Below, piece by piece: positions 16,078 through 24,824 of a stretch of 64,000 nt of DNA; position 1 is the first letter of the stretch, and each line of letters opens with the position of its first letter. The position numbers and the translations under genes were made by a program. This stretch comes from Paracoccaceae bacterium. Its GTDB lineage: Bacteria; Pseudomonadota; Alphaproteobacteria; Rhodobacterales; Rhodobacteraceae. The notes under the pieces were generated by a model, which saw only the letters and a program-made list of their open reading frames with translations, was not told the DNA's origin and searched no databases. The DNA is taken from positions 1 to 64,000 of the forward strand of contig JANQRL010000011.1 in the NCBI GenBank assembly GCA_028284605.1. The letters run 5' to 3'.

Positions 16078-16953
16078 ATGACGGAGCGTATGGAACGGAT
16101 CGGCGTCGCCGGGTTGGGCAAGATGGGGGCGGCCCTGGCGCGGGCCTGGGCCGGGCACGGCCTGCCCTTGACCGGCTGGACCCGGCGCGGCCTCGACCCC
16201 GCCGAGGCCGAGGCGATGGGCGTCGCGGTTGCCGCCGATCCGGCGGCGCTCGCGGCGGCCTCGGACATCCTCGTCACCTCGCTTACCGACGACGCGGCGG
16301 TTGAGGCGGTCCTCGGCGCCCTCGCGCAAACCGATCTCACCGGCAAGCTCATCGTCGAGACCAGCACGATCAGCCCGGAGACCACTCGCCGCCTCGCCGT
16401 TCCCCTTCGTGCCGCCGGCGCCGAAATCATCGACGCTCCGATCTCCGGCGGGCCGGAGATGATCGCCGCCGGGACCGCCGGGTTCTTCCTCGGCGGACCG
16501 GTCGATGCAGTGGCCCGCTTCCAGCCCATCGCCGCCCCGATCGCGAACCGCTGGCACCATTCCGGGACCCTGGGGCAGGGGCTTTCGATGAAGATCGTCA
16601 ACAACATGGTGCTCTCGGGCTATGTCCGGGCGCTCCATGACGCGGTGGCGGTCGGCGCCCGCGCCGGTCTCGGCCTGCCGGAGATGCTGGCGGTGCTGCT
16701 CGAAAGCCCTGCCGCCAGCGGCTTCCTCAAGGCCCGGGCCGCCGCGGTTCTGGGCGAGGACGACCGCGTCGGCTTCGCCGCGGAGCAGGCGGTGGGCGAC
16801 ATGGAGGTGTTTCTGGCCGAGGCCGCGCGGCTCGGCGTCGAGGCGCCGGGTGTCGCGGGGATGAAGGCGCTCGCGGAGACAGCCGTCGCGGGCGGCTACG
16901 GCGCAGAGGATGTCGCGTCGCTCGTCCACCGCGCGGCGACGGGCGCGGAGTGA
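16078..16953 (+). CDS. NAD(P)-dependent beta-hydroxyacid dehydrogenase (3-hydroxyisobutyrate dehydrogenase family)
   Basis: 291 aa. The N-terminal Rossmann domain has GLGKMG at 13-18. Next come the VETSTISPETTRRLA substrate-side segment, the substrate-binding IDAPISGGPEMIAAGT motif, and a C-terminal helical domain with the catalytic Lys in GLSMKIVNNM. The family oxidises 3-hydroxyisobutyrate, tartronate semialdehyde/glycerate or related acids; the exact substrate is not readable. GATase follows after 7 bp, so the two are probably one operon. Confidence 0.85.
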   Translation: MTERMERIGVAGLGKMGAALARAWAGHGLPLTGWTRRGLDPAEAEAMGVAVAADPAALAAASDILVTSLTDDAAVEAVLGALAQTDLTGKLIVETSTISPETTRRLAVPLRAAGAEIIDAPISGGPEMIAAGTAGFFLGGPVDAVARFQPIAAPIANRWHHSGTLGQGLSMKIVNNMVLSGYVRALHDAVAVGARAGLGLPEMLAVLLESPAASGFLKARAAAVLGEDDRVGFAAEQAVGDMEVFLAEAARLGVEAPGVAGMKALAETAVAGGYGAEDVASLVHRAATGAE

Positions 16954-16960
16954 GCCGCCG

Positions 16961-17695
16961 GTGAAACCCTTCCTGATCCTCCAGCTCCGGCCCGAGACCG
17001 AAGCCGCCGATGACGAGTTCGCCGCGATCCTGCGCAAGGGTCGGATCGCCGAGGGCCGCGCCCGCCGCATCCGCCTCGACCGCGCGGAGGTCCCCGCCGA
17101 CCTCAACCTCTCCGACTATGCCGGGGTCATCGTCGGCGGCGGCCCGGGCTGCGTCAGCGACCCGCCGGAGAAGAAGAAACCGCTCGATGCGAAGATGGAG
17201 GCGGCCTGCCTCGCGCTCATGGTCCCCATCGTCGAACGCGACTTTCCCTATCTCGGCTGCTGCTACGGGATCGGCATTCTGGCCCATCATCTCGGGGCGG
17301 AGGTCTCGAAAGGACGCTGGAGCGAGCCCGTTGGCACCTCGGCCTGCGCGCTCACCGAGGCCGGCCGCGCCGACCCGATCACCGCCGATTTCCCCGCCCG
17401 GTTCGATGCCTTCGTGGGCCACAAGGAGGCGGTGCAGGAGCTCCCCGAGGGCTGTGTCGATCTGGTCACCTCCGCGGCCTGCCGGTTCCAGATGATCCGG
17501 CACGGGGCAAACGTCTACGCCACCCAGTTCCACCCGGAAGGCGATGCCGAGGGTTTCGAGACAAGGGTGCGGATCTACAAGAACTACGGCTATTTCCCGC
17601 CGGAAGAAGCGGACGACCTCATCGCGCTCTGCCGGGCGGCGGATGTCACCGTGCCGGAGAAGGTGCTCGAGCGCTTCGTGGCGCGCTACGGCTGA
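16961..17695 (+). CDS. Class I glutamine amidotransferase-like protein
   Basis: 244 aa with the class I GATase fold. The nucleophile elbow is YLGCCYGIGIL (Cys in place of the usual GxCxGxQ core) and the catalytic His-Glu pair is TQFHPEGD. It begins with GTG at 16961, 7 bp after the preceding stop; the frame is open further upstream but would overlap the oxidoreductase. It resembles the free-standing GuaA-like amidotransferases. Whether it hydrolyses gamma-glutamyl compounds or feeds a partner synthetase is unknown; no partner is adjacent. Confidence 0.8.
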   Translation: MKPFLILQLRPETEAADDEFAAILRKGRIAEGRARRIRLDRAEVPADLNLSDYAGVIVGGGPGCVSDPPEKKKPLDAKMEAACLALMVPIVERDFPYLGCCYGIGILAHHLGAEVSKGRWSEPVGTSACALTEAGRADPITADFPARFDAFVGHKEAVQELPEGCVDLVTSAACRFQMIRHGANVYATQFHPEGDAEGFETRVRIYKNYGYFPPEEADDLIALCRAADVTVPEKVLERFVARYG

Positions 17696-17857
17696 GGCAC
17701 TGCCACCTCCCGGCGCCCTGCAAGGCCCGCAAGCCGCATTAACCTTAACTCAAACGCTCTCGTGGCAAGACTGGCGGGCGGAGAGGCCGCACCGCGATCT
17801 GCCGGCGCTGCCCCGTCGAGCTGGGGCGATGAACGCCATCTGACGCGGAGCACGGGA

Positions 17858-18982
17858 ATGGCACTGGTCGATCCACCACCGAATTTCATTCTCCTGGGCA
17901 ATTTTCCCGATATCGACACCACCGATACGATTGGGAACACCTCCAATTTCAGCGGCAATGAAGCGGCGCTAGTGGGTCAGGTGTTCACCGGGACCACGCA
18001 TTCGATCCAGAGCGTTACGCTCGATGACGCGAATAACAGCTTCTACATCAATACCAACCACGACAGTTTCCAACCGGGTAGCGGCGACTCCATCAACGGG
18101 AGTGAGATCGACACGTTCCTCTCAATCTATGTCGATGTGCGCTTGGACGCGACGACGGTTCTGAGCAACGCGCGCATGTTGGGCATTCAGACGGTGAATG
18201 GCGACGTCTATCTGGCAAATGCCAACAACCAGTTGGACAATCTGACCTTCTCGGAGATTGAGATCAACTCAGTCGAGTCGACGGGGCAGAACTCGTTCCT
18301 GACCCTTTGGTATCAGAACGGTGCACGGTCTATCGACAATGCCAGCTTCGTCTGTTTCGCCGCCGACGCACGGATTGCGACGCCCGCCGGCGAGGTGTCG
18401 GCCGGCGCGTTGCGGCACGGGGATATCGTGACCACGAGGGATCATGGGCCGCAGCGGATCAGATGGGTCGGGCGCCGCCATCTCGACGCCGAAGAGCTGG
18501 ACCGCGCGCCGCATCTGCGTCCGGTCCGGATCAGGACGGGGGCATTGGGGCGCGGCCTGCCGCGGCGCGATCTGCTTGTCAGCCCGTAGCACCGGATGCT
18601 TCTGAGTTCGAAGGCCGCGCGGAGGATGTTTGGCGCAGATGAGGTGCGGGTCGCCGCCAAGCACCTTCTGGCGCTCGACGGGGTCGAGATCGCCGACGAT
18701 TTGAGGATAGTGACCTATTTGCATTTCCTCTGCGCACATCACGAGGTCGTCTTCGCCGAAGGCGCGCCATCTGAGAGCCTCTATACCGGACCGGAAGCGC
18801 TGAAATCGGTTGGCGCAGCGGCGCGGGCGGAAATCTTCTCCCTGTTCCCGAGCCTTGCCCACGCGGAAGGGGCGGATCGCCCCATTGCCGCCCGGCCGCT
18901 GATCCCCGGCCGGAAGGGTCGCGCGCTGGCCCGGCGGATCGCGGATAAGGCGGACCGGGCGCCGCTGGAACTCTGGCATTAG
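17858..18982 (+). pseudogene. Hint-domain protein gene broken by an in-frame amber codon
   Basis: 375 codons in one frame with a single internal TAG at 18587-18589 (codon 244). The N-terminal part (1-165) is a Ser/Asn/Thr-rich beta domain; a Hint (hedgehog/intein) domain starts at C166 (VCFAADARIATPAGEV). The stop falls within DLLVSP-stop-HRMLLSS. In the intact relative at 29975-31210 the same place reads VVSPQHRMLIS, so a CAG Gln codon became TAG. Sequence after the stop stays Hint-like to the C-terminus (VFAEGAPSESLYTGPEAL). GGAG lies upstream of the ATG at 17858. A recent nonsense mutation, a sequencing error or readthrough are the options. Confidence 0.83.
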
Positions 18983-19009
18983 CGGAGATGCGGGCGGGCT
19001 CGGCGGGGC

Positions 19010-19057
19010 CGATCTTTCATTCAGAAAGATCGTCGACGATTTCTCGATGAGAAATCG
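19010..19057. terminator. Two adjacent hairpins between convergent genes
   Basis: CGATCTTTC-attca-GAAAGATCG (19010-19032) and CGATTTCTC-gat-GAGAAATCG (19037-19057) are perfect 9-bp stems, linked by the palindrome ATCGTCGACGAT (19029-19040). They lie between the Hint gene stop (18982) and the SLC13 stop (19065, minus strand), a good place for a two-way terminator. No long T-run follows on either strand. Confidence 0.65.
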
Positions 19058-19064
19058 GCCCCAC

Positions 19065-20846
19065 TCAAAGCGGCCAGATCAGCGGAATGGCGGCGGAGGC
19101 GAGGAGCCCCACGGAGAGGTTCAGCGGGATGCCCACGCGCAGGAAGTCGCTGAACTTGTACCCGCCCGGCCCGTAGACCAGCGTGTTGGTCTGGTAGCCG
19201 ATGGGGGTCGCGAAACTGGCCGAGGCCGCGATCATCACCGCCACGACCAGGGGCCGCGGGTCGATCCCGATCGCGGTGGCGAGCCCGATGGCGATGGGCG
19301 TGACCACCACAGCCACCGCGTTGTTCGACACCAGTTCGGTCAGCACCGAGGTCAGCAGGTAGACCGCCCAGACGATCAGGAAGGGCGGCAGGCCGGTCAG
19401 GAGCGGCGCCACCGCCTCGACGATCAGCGCGACCGCACCGGAGGCCTGCAAAGCGGCGCCCACCGCCAGCATCGCGAAGATCAGCGCGAGCAGCCGCCCT
19501 TCGATGAAAGAAAACGCCTCTTCCGCGTCGATGCAGCGGGTGATCAGCACCAGCGCCACGGCCAGCACCGACAGGAAGAAGATCGGCGCCACCCCGAGTG
19601 CGGCCAGCACCACGATCCCAAGCAGCGCCGTCACCGCCACAGGCGCATGGGACCGCCGGAAGGCCCGGCCAGAGGGGCGCGAGACATCGACGAGATCCAT
19701 CTCCGCCGCCAGCCGCCGTATATCCTCCGGCGCCCCTTCCAGCAGCAGGGTATCGCCGACCCGCACCGTCAGATCGTCGATCTGCCGGCCGATATTCTGG
19801 CTCCGCCGATGCACCGCCAGCACATAGACCCCGTAGCGCCGCCGGAGCCGGAGCGAGCCCAGGGTCCGGCCCACCATCCGGCAGCCGGGCGTGATGAGGA
19901 CCTCGACGGTCTGGGTCTCCACTGCCGAGACCTGATCGACCCGGCGCAGAGACTTGTCGCGTTGCAGGCTCAGAAGCTCCGTCATCGCGGTCCGGAGCAC
20001 CACGCGGTCGCCGATCTGGAGCGTCACCCCCTGCAGGTTGCGCCTCAGCGACGCGTCGCCGCGCACCACGTCGATCAGCCGGACGCCCTCGCGCTTGAAG
20101 AGCTGCACCCCGGTCACGTCCCGGCCGATCAGGTTCGACTCCGGCGGGATCACCGCCTCGGTGAAGAACCGCATCCGCGACCGGTCCGAGAGCAGTGTCG
20201 CCATGCTGTCCCGGTCGGGCAGCAGGCGCGGGGCGATGAAGCGCAGATAGACCATGCCCCAGGCCACTAGCAGCAGGCCGAGCGGGGTGATCTCGAAGAT
20301 GGTGAACGCCTCCAGCCCCTCGGCCCGCGCGACACCGTCCACCAAGAGGTTCGTCGAGGTGCCGATCAGGGTGAGCGTGCCCCCGAGGATCGCGCCGTAA
20401 CTCAGCGGGATCAGCAGTTTGGACGCGCTCACGTCGAGGGTCCGGGCAAGCTGCACGAAGACCGGGATCATCACCACGACCACCGGCGTGTTCGACACGA
20501 TGGCCGAGCCGCCCACCACGGCGCCCATCAGCGCGCCCAAGGCAAGGGCGGGCCGGGTCTTGGCATGGCGCTCAGCGAGCCCGGTCAGGCTCTCCAGCGC
20601 GCCGGTCCGGACCAGCGCCCCCATCACGATGAACATCGCCGCGATGGTCCAGGGCGCCGGGTTCGACAGCACCCCAAGCGCGGCGTCATAGGGCAGGATG
20701 CCCGAGATCAGTAGCACCGCCACGCCGCCGATCGCCACGACCTCGGTCGGGTAGGCCTCTCGCAGGAACAGCACGAACATCGCGGCGACGATGCAGAGCG
20801 CGAAGACGGCCTCGCCGGTGGGGCCCAGGTTCAGAAGCTCGATCAC
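19065..20846 (-). CDS. SLC13-family permease with two RCK-C domains (second copy)
   Basis: 593 aa if started at the GTG at 20846 (VIELLNLGPTGEAVFAL). Architecture: membrane half, two RCK-C domains (about 215-385: LIGRDVTGVQLFKREGV, then GRTLGSLRLRRRYGVYVLAV), second membrane half with FATPIGYQTNTLVYGPGGY. It has the same layout as the 14030 gene but diverged sequence. The extended frame to 21104 overlaps the preceding gene and is rejected. It is the last gene of a minus-strand run (31 bp after the EamA gene). The substrate is unknown (sulfate or dicarboxylate class). Confidence 0.85.
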   Translation of the reverse strand: MIELLNLGPTGEAVFALCIVAAMFVLFLREAYPTEVVAIGGVAVLLISGILPYDAALGVLSNPAPWTIAAMFIVMGALVRTGALESLTGLAERHAKTRPALALGALMGAVVGGSAIVSNTPVVVVMIPVFVQLARTLDVSASKLLIPLSYGAILGGTLTLIGTSTNLLVDGVARAEGLEAFTIFEITPLGLLLVAWGMVYLRFIAPRLLPDRDSMATLLSDRSRMRFFTEAVIPPESNLIGRDVTGVQLFKREGVRLIDVVRGDASLRRNLQGVTLQIGDRVVLRTAMTELLSLQRDKSLRRVDQVSAVETQTVEVLITPGCRMVGRTLGSLRLRRRYGVYVLAVHRRSQNIGRQIDDLTVRVGDTLLLEGAPEDIRRLAAEMDLVDVSRPSGRAFRRSHAPVAVTALLGIVVLAALGVAPIFFLSVLAVALVLITRCIDAEEAFSFIEGRLLALIFAMLAVGAALQASGAVALIVEAVAPLLTGLPPFLIVWAVYLLTSVLTELVSNNAVAVVVTPIAIGLATAIGIDPRPLVVAVMIAASASFATPIGYQTNTLVYGPGGYKFSDFLRVGIPLNLSVGLLASAAIPLIWPL

Positions 20847-20877
20847 GGGGGCTCTTGGGTCTCTCGCAGTGCCGGCG

Positions 20878-21837
20878 TCAGGTCCGTCGGGCAGTCTGGG
20901 CCACGCCGTCCGCCGGGGCAAGGGGGCCGCGCGGGCGCGGCTGGACCAGGGCGAGACCGACGAGAACCAGCGCCATGGCGACCCAGAACCAGCCGGAATA
21001 GCGCTCGCCGAGGAAGGCGAAGGCGATGGCGACCCCGAACGGCGTGACGAGATAGCTGATCTGCACCGCGAAGACCGGCCCGGCGCGGCCGACGAGCCAG
21101 ACATAGCCCGTATAGGCGGTCACATGCAGAACCGCATTGCCGAGGATGGCCCATTCCGCCGCGCCCCAGGTCGTCAGCGGCGAGATGAACTGCCCGGTGC
21201 CGAGCGCCAGCGGCAGGGCGAGAGCCGCGGTCAGGACCGATGCGCCGCAGAGAAGCTGTACCGGGTCGAGCCCGCCGGTGCCCCAGCGTGCGACGATATT
21301 GCCCTCGCTGCCGTAGCAGAGGACCGGGATCAGCACCGCCAGCACCCAGATCACCGGCACCGAGGCCGGCAGGCTCGCCTCCGGCAGGATCAGGATCAGC
21401 ACGCCGGCGAGCCCGGCCATGAGGCCGAGCAGGCGCCGGGCCGCGAAGCGCTCGACCCCGAGGGCCAGGGCGAGCGGAAAGGAGACCATCGGCACCAGCG
21501 ACATCATCACCGAATAGACCCCGGCGGGGATATGGACGATGGCCTGATAGGAGACCGAGTTCGGGATCACCGCGCCGACGAGCGCGATCACGACGATCAT
21601 CCGCAGCGCCGGCGCGCCGAGCCGCAGGCCGCGTCCGGTCACCGCTAGCAGGAGCGCCAGTAGGCCGGCCCCGATCAGTCCCTGCCAGAACAGCAGCCCG
21701 AACGGCTCGTAGCCGGTGCTGACCGCCACCTTGGTCAGGGTCTGGGTCGCCCCCCAGCAGGCACCGAAAACCACCAGCGCAACGAAGGGCAGGAGACTGC
21801 CTCCGCCGCGGCGCCTGCCCGTGACGGTCTCTACCAT
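20878..21837 (-). CDS. EamA-family permease
   Basis: 319-aa ten-helix DMT permease with two EamA repeats. The first begins FVALVVFGACWGATQTLTKV; the second follows ASVPVIWVLAVLIPVLCYG and contains LVTPFGVAIAFAFLGERYS. It is presumably an exporter of small metabolites. The start at 21837 (MVETVTGRRRG) is preferred over an upstream ATG at 21996, whose extra 53 residues are Arg/Pro-rich and cross the repeated 22-bp motif. Gap to the downstream SLC13 gene is 31 bp. Confidence 0.83.
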   Translation of the reverse strand: MVETVTGRRRGGGSLLPFVALVVFGACWGATQTLTKVAVSTGYEPFGLLFWQGLIGAGLLALLLAVTGRGLRLGAPALRMIVVIALVGAVIPNSVSYQAIVHIPAGVYSVMMSLVPMVSFPLALALGVERFAARRLLGLMAGLAGVLILILPEASLPASVPVIWVLAVLIPVLCYGSEGNIVARWGTGGLDPVQLLCGASVLTAALALPLALGTGQFISPLTTWGAAEWAILGNAVLHVTAYTGYVWLVGRAGPVFAVQISYLVTPFGVAIAFAFLGERYSGWFWVAMALVLVGLALVQPRPRGPLAPADGVAQTARRT

Positions 21838-21887
21838 GACCGCAACCCCGAACGTCTCATGGTCCGCCGGTCGGAACCGCCCCCTGT

Positions 21888-21909
21888 CTTCATTTGGCCG
21901 CAAATACTC
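21888..21909 (+). repeat. 22-bp CATTTGG...AAATACTC motif, copy 2
   Basis: CTTCATTTGG then CCGCAAATACTC, 51 bp upstream of the EamA start, between two minus-strand genes. One substitution from copy 4. Confidence 0.8.
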
Positions 21910-22026
21910 ATCGGCCCGTCCCCTCCGTCGCCGCGAGGCTGGGGGCGGGGCGTTGCGCGGACACGAGGCGGAATGAACGCGCGCGGAAGCGCACATTTGG
22001 ATCGTGCCCGCTCAACGGGACCGCAC

Positions 22027-22842
22027 TCATACCGGCCCTGCCGGCGAAAGCCGTCCCCTCTGGCGCACCGGCACCGCGCGGGTCGCCTTGCCGGTCTTGT
22101 CATCGGTTTCGACATAGAGGCCCGTGAGCGTGGCCTCGCCCCCCGCCGGCTCGAACCGGCCTCTGGACATGCCGGTCAGGAACCGGCGCATCGGCTCGGC
22201 CCTGTCCATGCCGATGATCGAATCGTAATCGCCGCACATGCCGGCATCGCTCTGATAGGCGGTCCCGCCCGGCAGGATCACCACGTCGGCGGTGGGCACA
22301 TGGGTGTGGGTGCCCACCGCGATGCTGGCCCGGCCGTCGCAGTAATGCCCGAGCGCCATCTTTTCGGAGGTCGCCTCGCAATGGATGTCGATGAGGCTGG
22401 CCTGGACGAGCCCGCCCGGCGGATGCGCCTTGAGCACCGGGTCGAGGGCCGAGAACGGGTCGTCGAAGGGCCGCTTCATGAAGACCTGGCCGAGGACCTG
22501 AGCCACCAGGACCTTCCGGCCCCCCGGTGCGTCATAGACCCGCGCGCCCTGACCCGGCGCGGATTTGGCATAGTTCAGCGGGCGCAGGATGCGCGGCTCG
22601 CGCTCGATGGCCTGGAGCATCTCCTTCTGGTCGAAGGCATGATCGCCGAGGGTCAGGACATCGGCGCCGGCCTCAAGCAGGGCTTTTGCATGGGCCTCGG
22701 TCAGCCCGGCGCCGCTGGTCGCGTTCTCGGCATTGACGACGACGAAATCGAGCCGCCACTCGGCGCGGAGCCGCGGCAGATGCTCGATAACGGAGGCCCG
22801 CCCGGCGCGGCCCATGACGTCGCCCAGAAAGAGGATGCGCAT
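22027..22842 (-). CDS. YmdB-family metallophosphoesterase
   Basis: 271 aa, TIGR00282/YmdB type. Visible motifs: RILFLGDVMGRAGR, which carries the first metal ligand; VVNAENATSG; TLGDHAFD; DIHCEATSEK; and VGTHTHVPTAD. YmdB of Bacillus and its relatives hydrolyse 2',3'-cyclic AMP; that activity is inferred here. It is cytoplasmic, and the length equals the family's (~265-275). It is followed by the EamA gene at 189 bp and preceded by the SDR gene at 86 bp, all on the minus strand. Confidence 0.87.
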   Translation of the reverse strand: MRILFLGDVMGRAGRASVIEHLPRLRAEWRLDFVVVNAENATSGAGLTEAHAKALLEAGADVLTLGDHAFDQKEMLQAIEREPRILRPLNYAKSAPGQGARVYDAPGGRKVLVAQVLGQVFMKRPFDDPFSALDPVLKAHPPGGLVQASLIDIHCEATSEKMALGHYCDGRASIAVGTHTHVPTADVVILPGGTAYQSDAGMCGDYDSIIGMDRAEPMRRFLTGMSRGRFEPAGGEATLTGLYVETDDKTGKATRAVPVRQRGRLSPAGPV

Positions 22843-22928
22843 GGGCCGGATAGAGCAAGGGGCGGCAGGGGGCGCAAGGGGTTTCGGGTCGGGTCGGCGT
22901 GGCCGGGTTTGGCGGGCCGGGCCCGGGG

Positions 22929-23591
22929 TCACCAGGGTAGCTCGGCGCCGGAATAGTCGAAGAAGCCCCCCGATTGCGCCGGGGTCAGGCCCGCCATGAC
23001 GGAGAGGAGGTTGCCCGCGGCCTGCTCCGCCGGGACCTTGCTATGGCCGGGATAGGCGGCGGTGAAGGGGGTCGCGACGGTGCCGGGATGGAGGGCGGCG
23101 ACAATGGCTTCCGGGTGGGTCCGGCCGATCTCGATGGCGGCGGTGCGGACGATCTGGTTCGCGGCGGCCTTCGACGCCCGGTAGGCGTACCAACCGCCCA
23201 GCCGGTTGTCGCTGATGGAGCCGACACGGGCGGTGAGGATGCCGGTGACGGAACGCCGGTCGCGGGGCAGGAGCCGGGGCAATTCGCGCAGGATCAGCGC
23301 GGGGCCGATCGTGTTGACGGCGAGGACCCGGGCCATGGTGGCGGCGTCGATGGCGGCGAGGGACTTCTCCGGCGCGCTGCCCTCGGGCGCGAGGATGCCG
23401 GTGGCGATCAGGACGAGGTCGAAGGGCGCCTCGAACGCGCCCATCAGGCGCGCAACCGAGGCGGGATCGGTCACGTCGAGGCCGTCGTCCCTGCGCGACA
23501 GACCGCTGACCGCCACGCCGCCTGCGCGGAGCGTGGCCGCCATGGCCGCGCCGATCCCGCCCGAGGCGCCGATAATGAGGGCTCTCTTCAT
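22929..23591 (-). CDS. Short-chain dehydrogenase/reductase (C-factor-like)
   Basis: 220-aa SDR. The nucleotide-binding GASGGIGAAMA motif is at residues 8-18, NTIG lies in place of NNAG, and the active-site YRASK carries the Tyr-x-x-x-Lys pair with its Ser in RVGSIS. It is close to the short CsgA/C-factor-like SDRs (SSGGFFDYSGAE-type tail). The cofactor is probably NADP(H), and no substrate can be assigned. Its promoter faces that of the secreted protein at 23754; the divergent gap holds copy 3 of the 22-bp motif. Confidence 0.83.
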   Translation of the reverse strand: MKRALIIGASGGIGAAMAATLRAGGVAVSGLSRRDDGLDVTDPASVARLMGAFEAPFDLVLIATGILAPEGSAPEKSLAAIDAATMARVLAVNTIGPALILRELPRLLPRDRRSVTGILTARVGSISDNRLGGWYAYRASKAAANQIVRTAAIEIGRTHPEAIVAALHPGTVATPFTAAYPGHSKVPAEQAAGNLLSVMAGLTPAQSGGFFDYSGAELPW

Positions 23592-23666
23592 GGTCCCGCC
23601 AGCTAGGGCCGGGGGCGGGCGGGTCCAGAACCGGCAGCGTCGCGCCCGGTACGGGCTGTCGCGACT

Positions 23667-23688
23667 GAGTATTTCTGGCCAAATGAAG
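23667..23688 (-). repeat. 22-bp CATTTGG...AAATACTC motif, copy 3 (inverted)
   Basis: Plus strand reads GAGTATTTCTGG then CCAAATGAAG. It is the only copy in the opposite orientation and lies in a divergent promoter region (SDR gene to the left, secreted protein gene to the right). Confidence 0.8.
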
Positions 23689-23753
23689 CCATGCTGTGCG
23701 GTGCCCAGCGCCGCGCTAGGTTCTCTCGGGCGATCCACTTCCGGAGAGGTCCG

Positions 23754-24536
23754 ATGCGCGCCCTGATCTTCGTCCTTTGCCTGGCCCAGTGCTTGGCCCT
23801 GCGCTTTGCCGGACCGGCCGCCGCCCTCGATCTGCGGATCACCGACAGCTACCGGATCGACCGCCCGGCGAGCCTCGACTACGACCCGGCCTTTTGCGGG
23901 CTCTGGATCGCCAATGAGGGCCCGGAGGTGATCCTCGTTACCCTCGACGGTCTCGAATTGCGGCGCTTCGGCTCCGATCTGGTGCGGATCAAGGCGGTGT
24001 CGGTGGAGGGGGACGGGCTGATCGTTGCCGACGGGACCGGCGCCTTCCAGCGGCTCTCGAAGAGTGGCGCGGCGCTGGGCGCGCCATTCCGCGTCGCCGA
24101 TCCCTGGGCCGATACCGAGGGGATTGCGGTCGATGCCGATGGCAGCCTGATCACCGTGGAGGACGACCCCGAGCGGCTGAGCTGGTTCTCGCCCGAGGGC
24201 CAACTCCTGCGCCGGATCGACACCCTGACCCTGGATCCACCGCTCAGCGAGGCCCAGGGCATCGCCCGGGACCCGCGCACCGGACATCTGCTGATCGTCG
24301 ACGATCTGGAAGGCACCAACAGCCTCTATGAGTTCGATGCCGCGGGGCGGCTTCTGGCGACCGCGTCGCTGATCGAGTACGGGCTCGACCCGGAAGGGAT
24401 CGCGATCCGTCCGGGCTCCAATCAGATCTTCATCGCTTTCGATCAGGGTGCGCGGATCGCGGCCTTCGACTACAGCCCGACCCTGCCGGAGGGGGCGGAG
24501 GCGCTGCCGCCGGGGGCGGATTGCATGCTCTCCTGA
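23754..24536 (+). CDS. Secreted propeller-like protein (SdiA-regulated/phytase-like fold)
   Basis: 260 aa with a signal peptide (residues 1-24, RFAGPAAA/LD). The rest consists of repeated beta blades with NHL/phytase-like phrases (LDYDPAFCGLWIANEGPEV, TEGIAVDADGSLITVEDDPE, AQGIARDPRTGHLLIVDD, DPEGIAIRPGSNQIFIAFD). Such 'SdiA-regulated' or esterase-like phytase domains are periplasmic and of uncertain role. A CCGGAGAGG site precedes the ATG at 23754. The 288 bp after it carry no gene with family support. Confidence 0.75.
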   Translation: MRALIFVLCLAQCLALRFAGPAAALDLRITDSYRIDRPASLDYDPAFCGLWIANEGPEVILVTLDGLELRRFGSDLVRIKAVSVEGDGLIVADGTGAFQRLSKSGAALGAPFRVADPWADTEGIAVDADGSLITVEDDPERLSWFSPEGQLLRRIDTLTLDPPLSEAQGIARDPRTGHLLIVDDLEGTNSLYEFDAAGRLLATASLIEYGLDPEGIAIRPGSNQIFIAFDQGARIAAFDYSPTLPEGAEALPPGADCMLS

Positions 24537-24824
24537 CGGTTGATGCGGTGGCAGTTCTACGGCGGATCGTCCGGGCGGCGCGGTTCCCAGAGATGGTGTC
24601 GGCCGAGAGATTCGGGTCGGAATCGTCCGGCGCCATGAGTCTCGGGTCGAGGGTCGCATCGGGCCTGGGCTGCACCAGCTCCCGCCGCTCGTCAGCAAGA
24701 ACCACCGAGTTTGACGCGGAAGGCGCGGCGAAGGCCGCTTTCGGAAAGCTCTTCGCCGAAATCAATATGGTCGAGATCGAGCTCTCTGGTATCGTCGATC
24801 ATGGCGCCCCTTGGAGGAGAATCG

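Noticed and set aside
18587-18589. Programmed readthrough or pyrrolysine at the amber codon of the Hint gene.
   Set aside because: No pyl genes or readthrough signal is visible and the paralogue has plain Gln; a point mutation is simpler.
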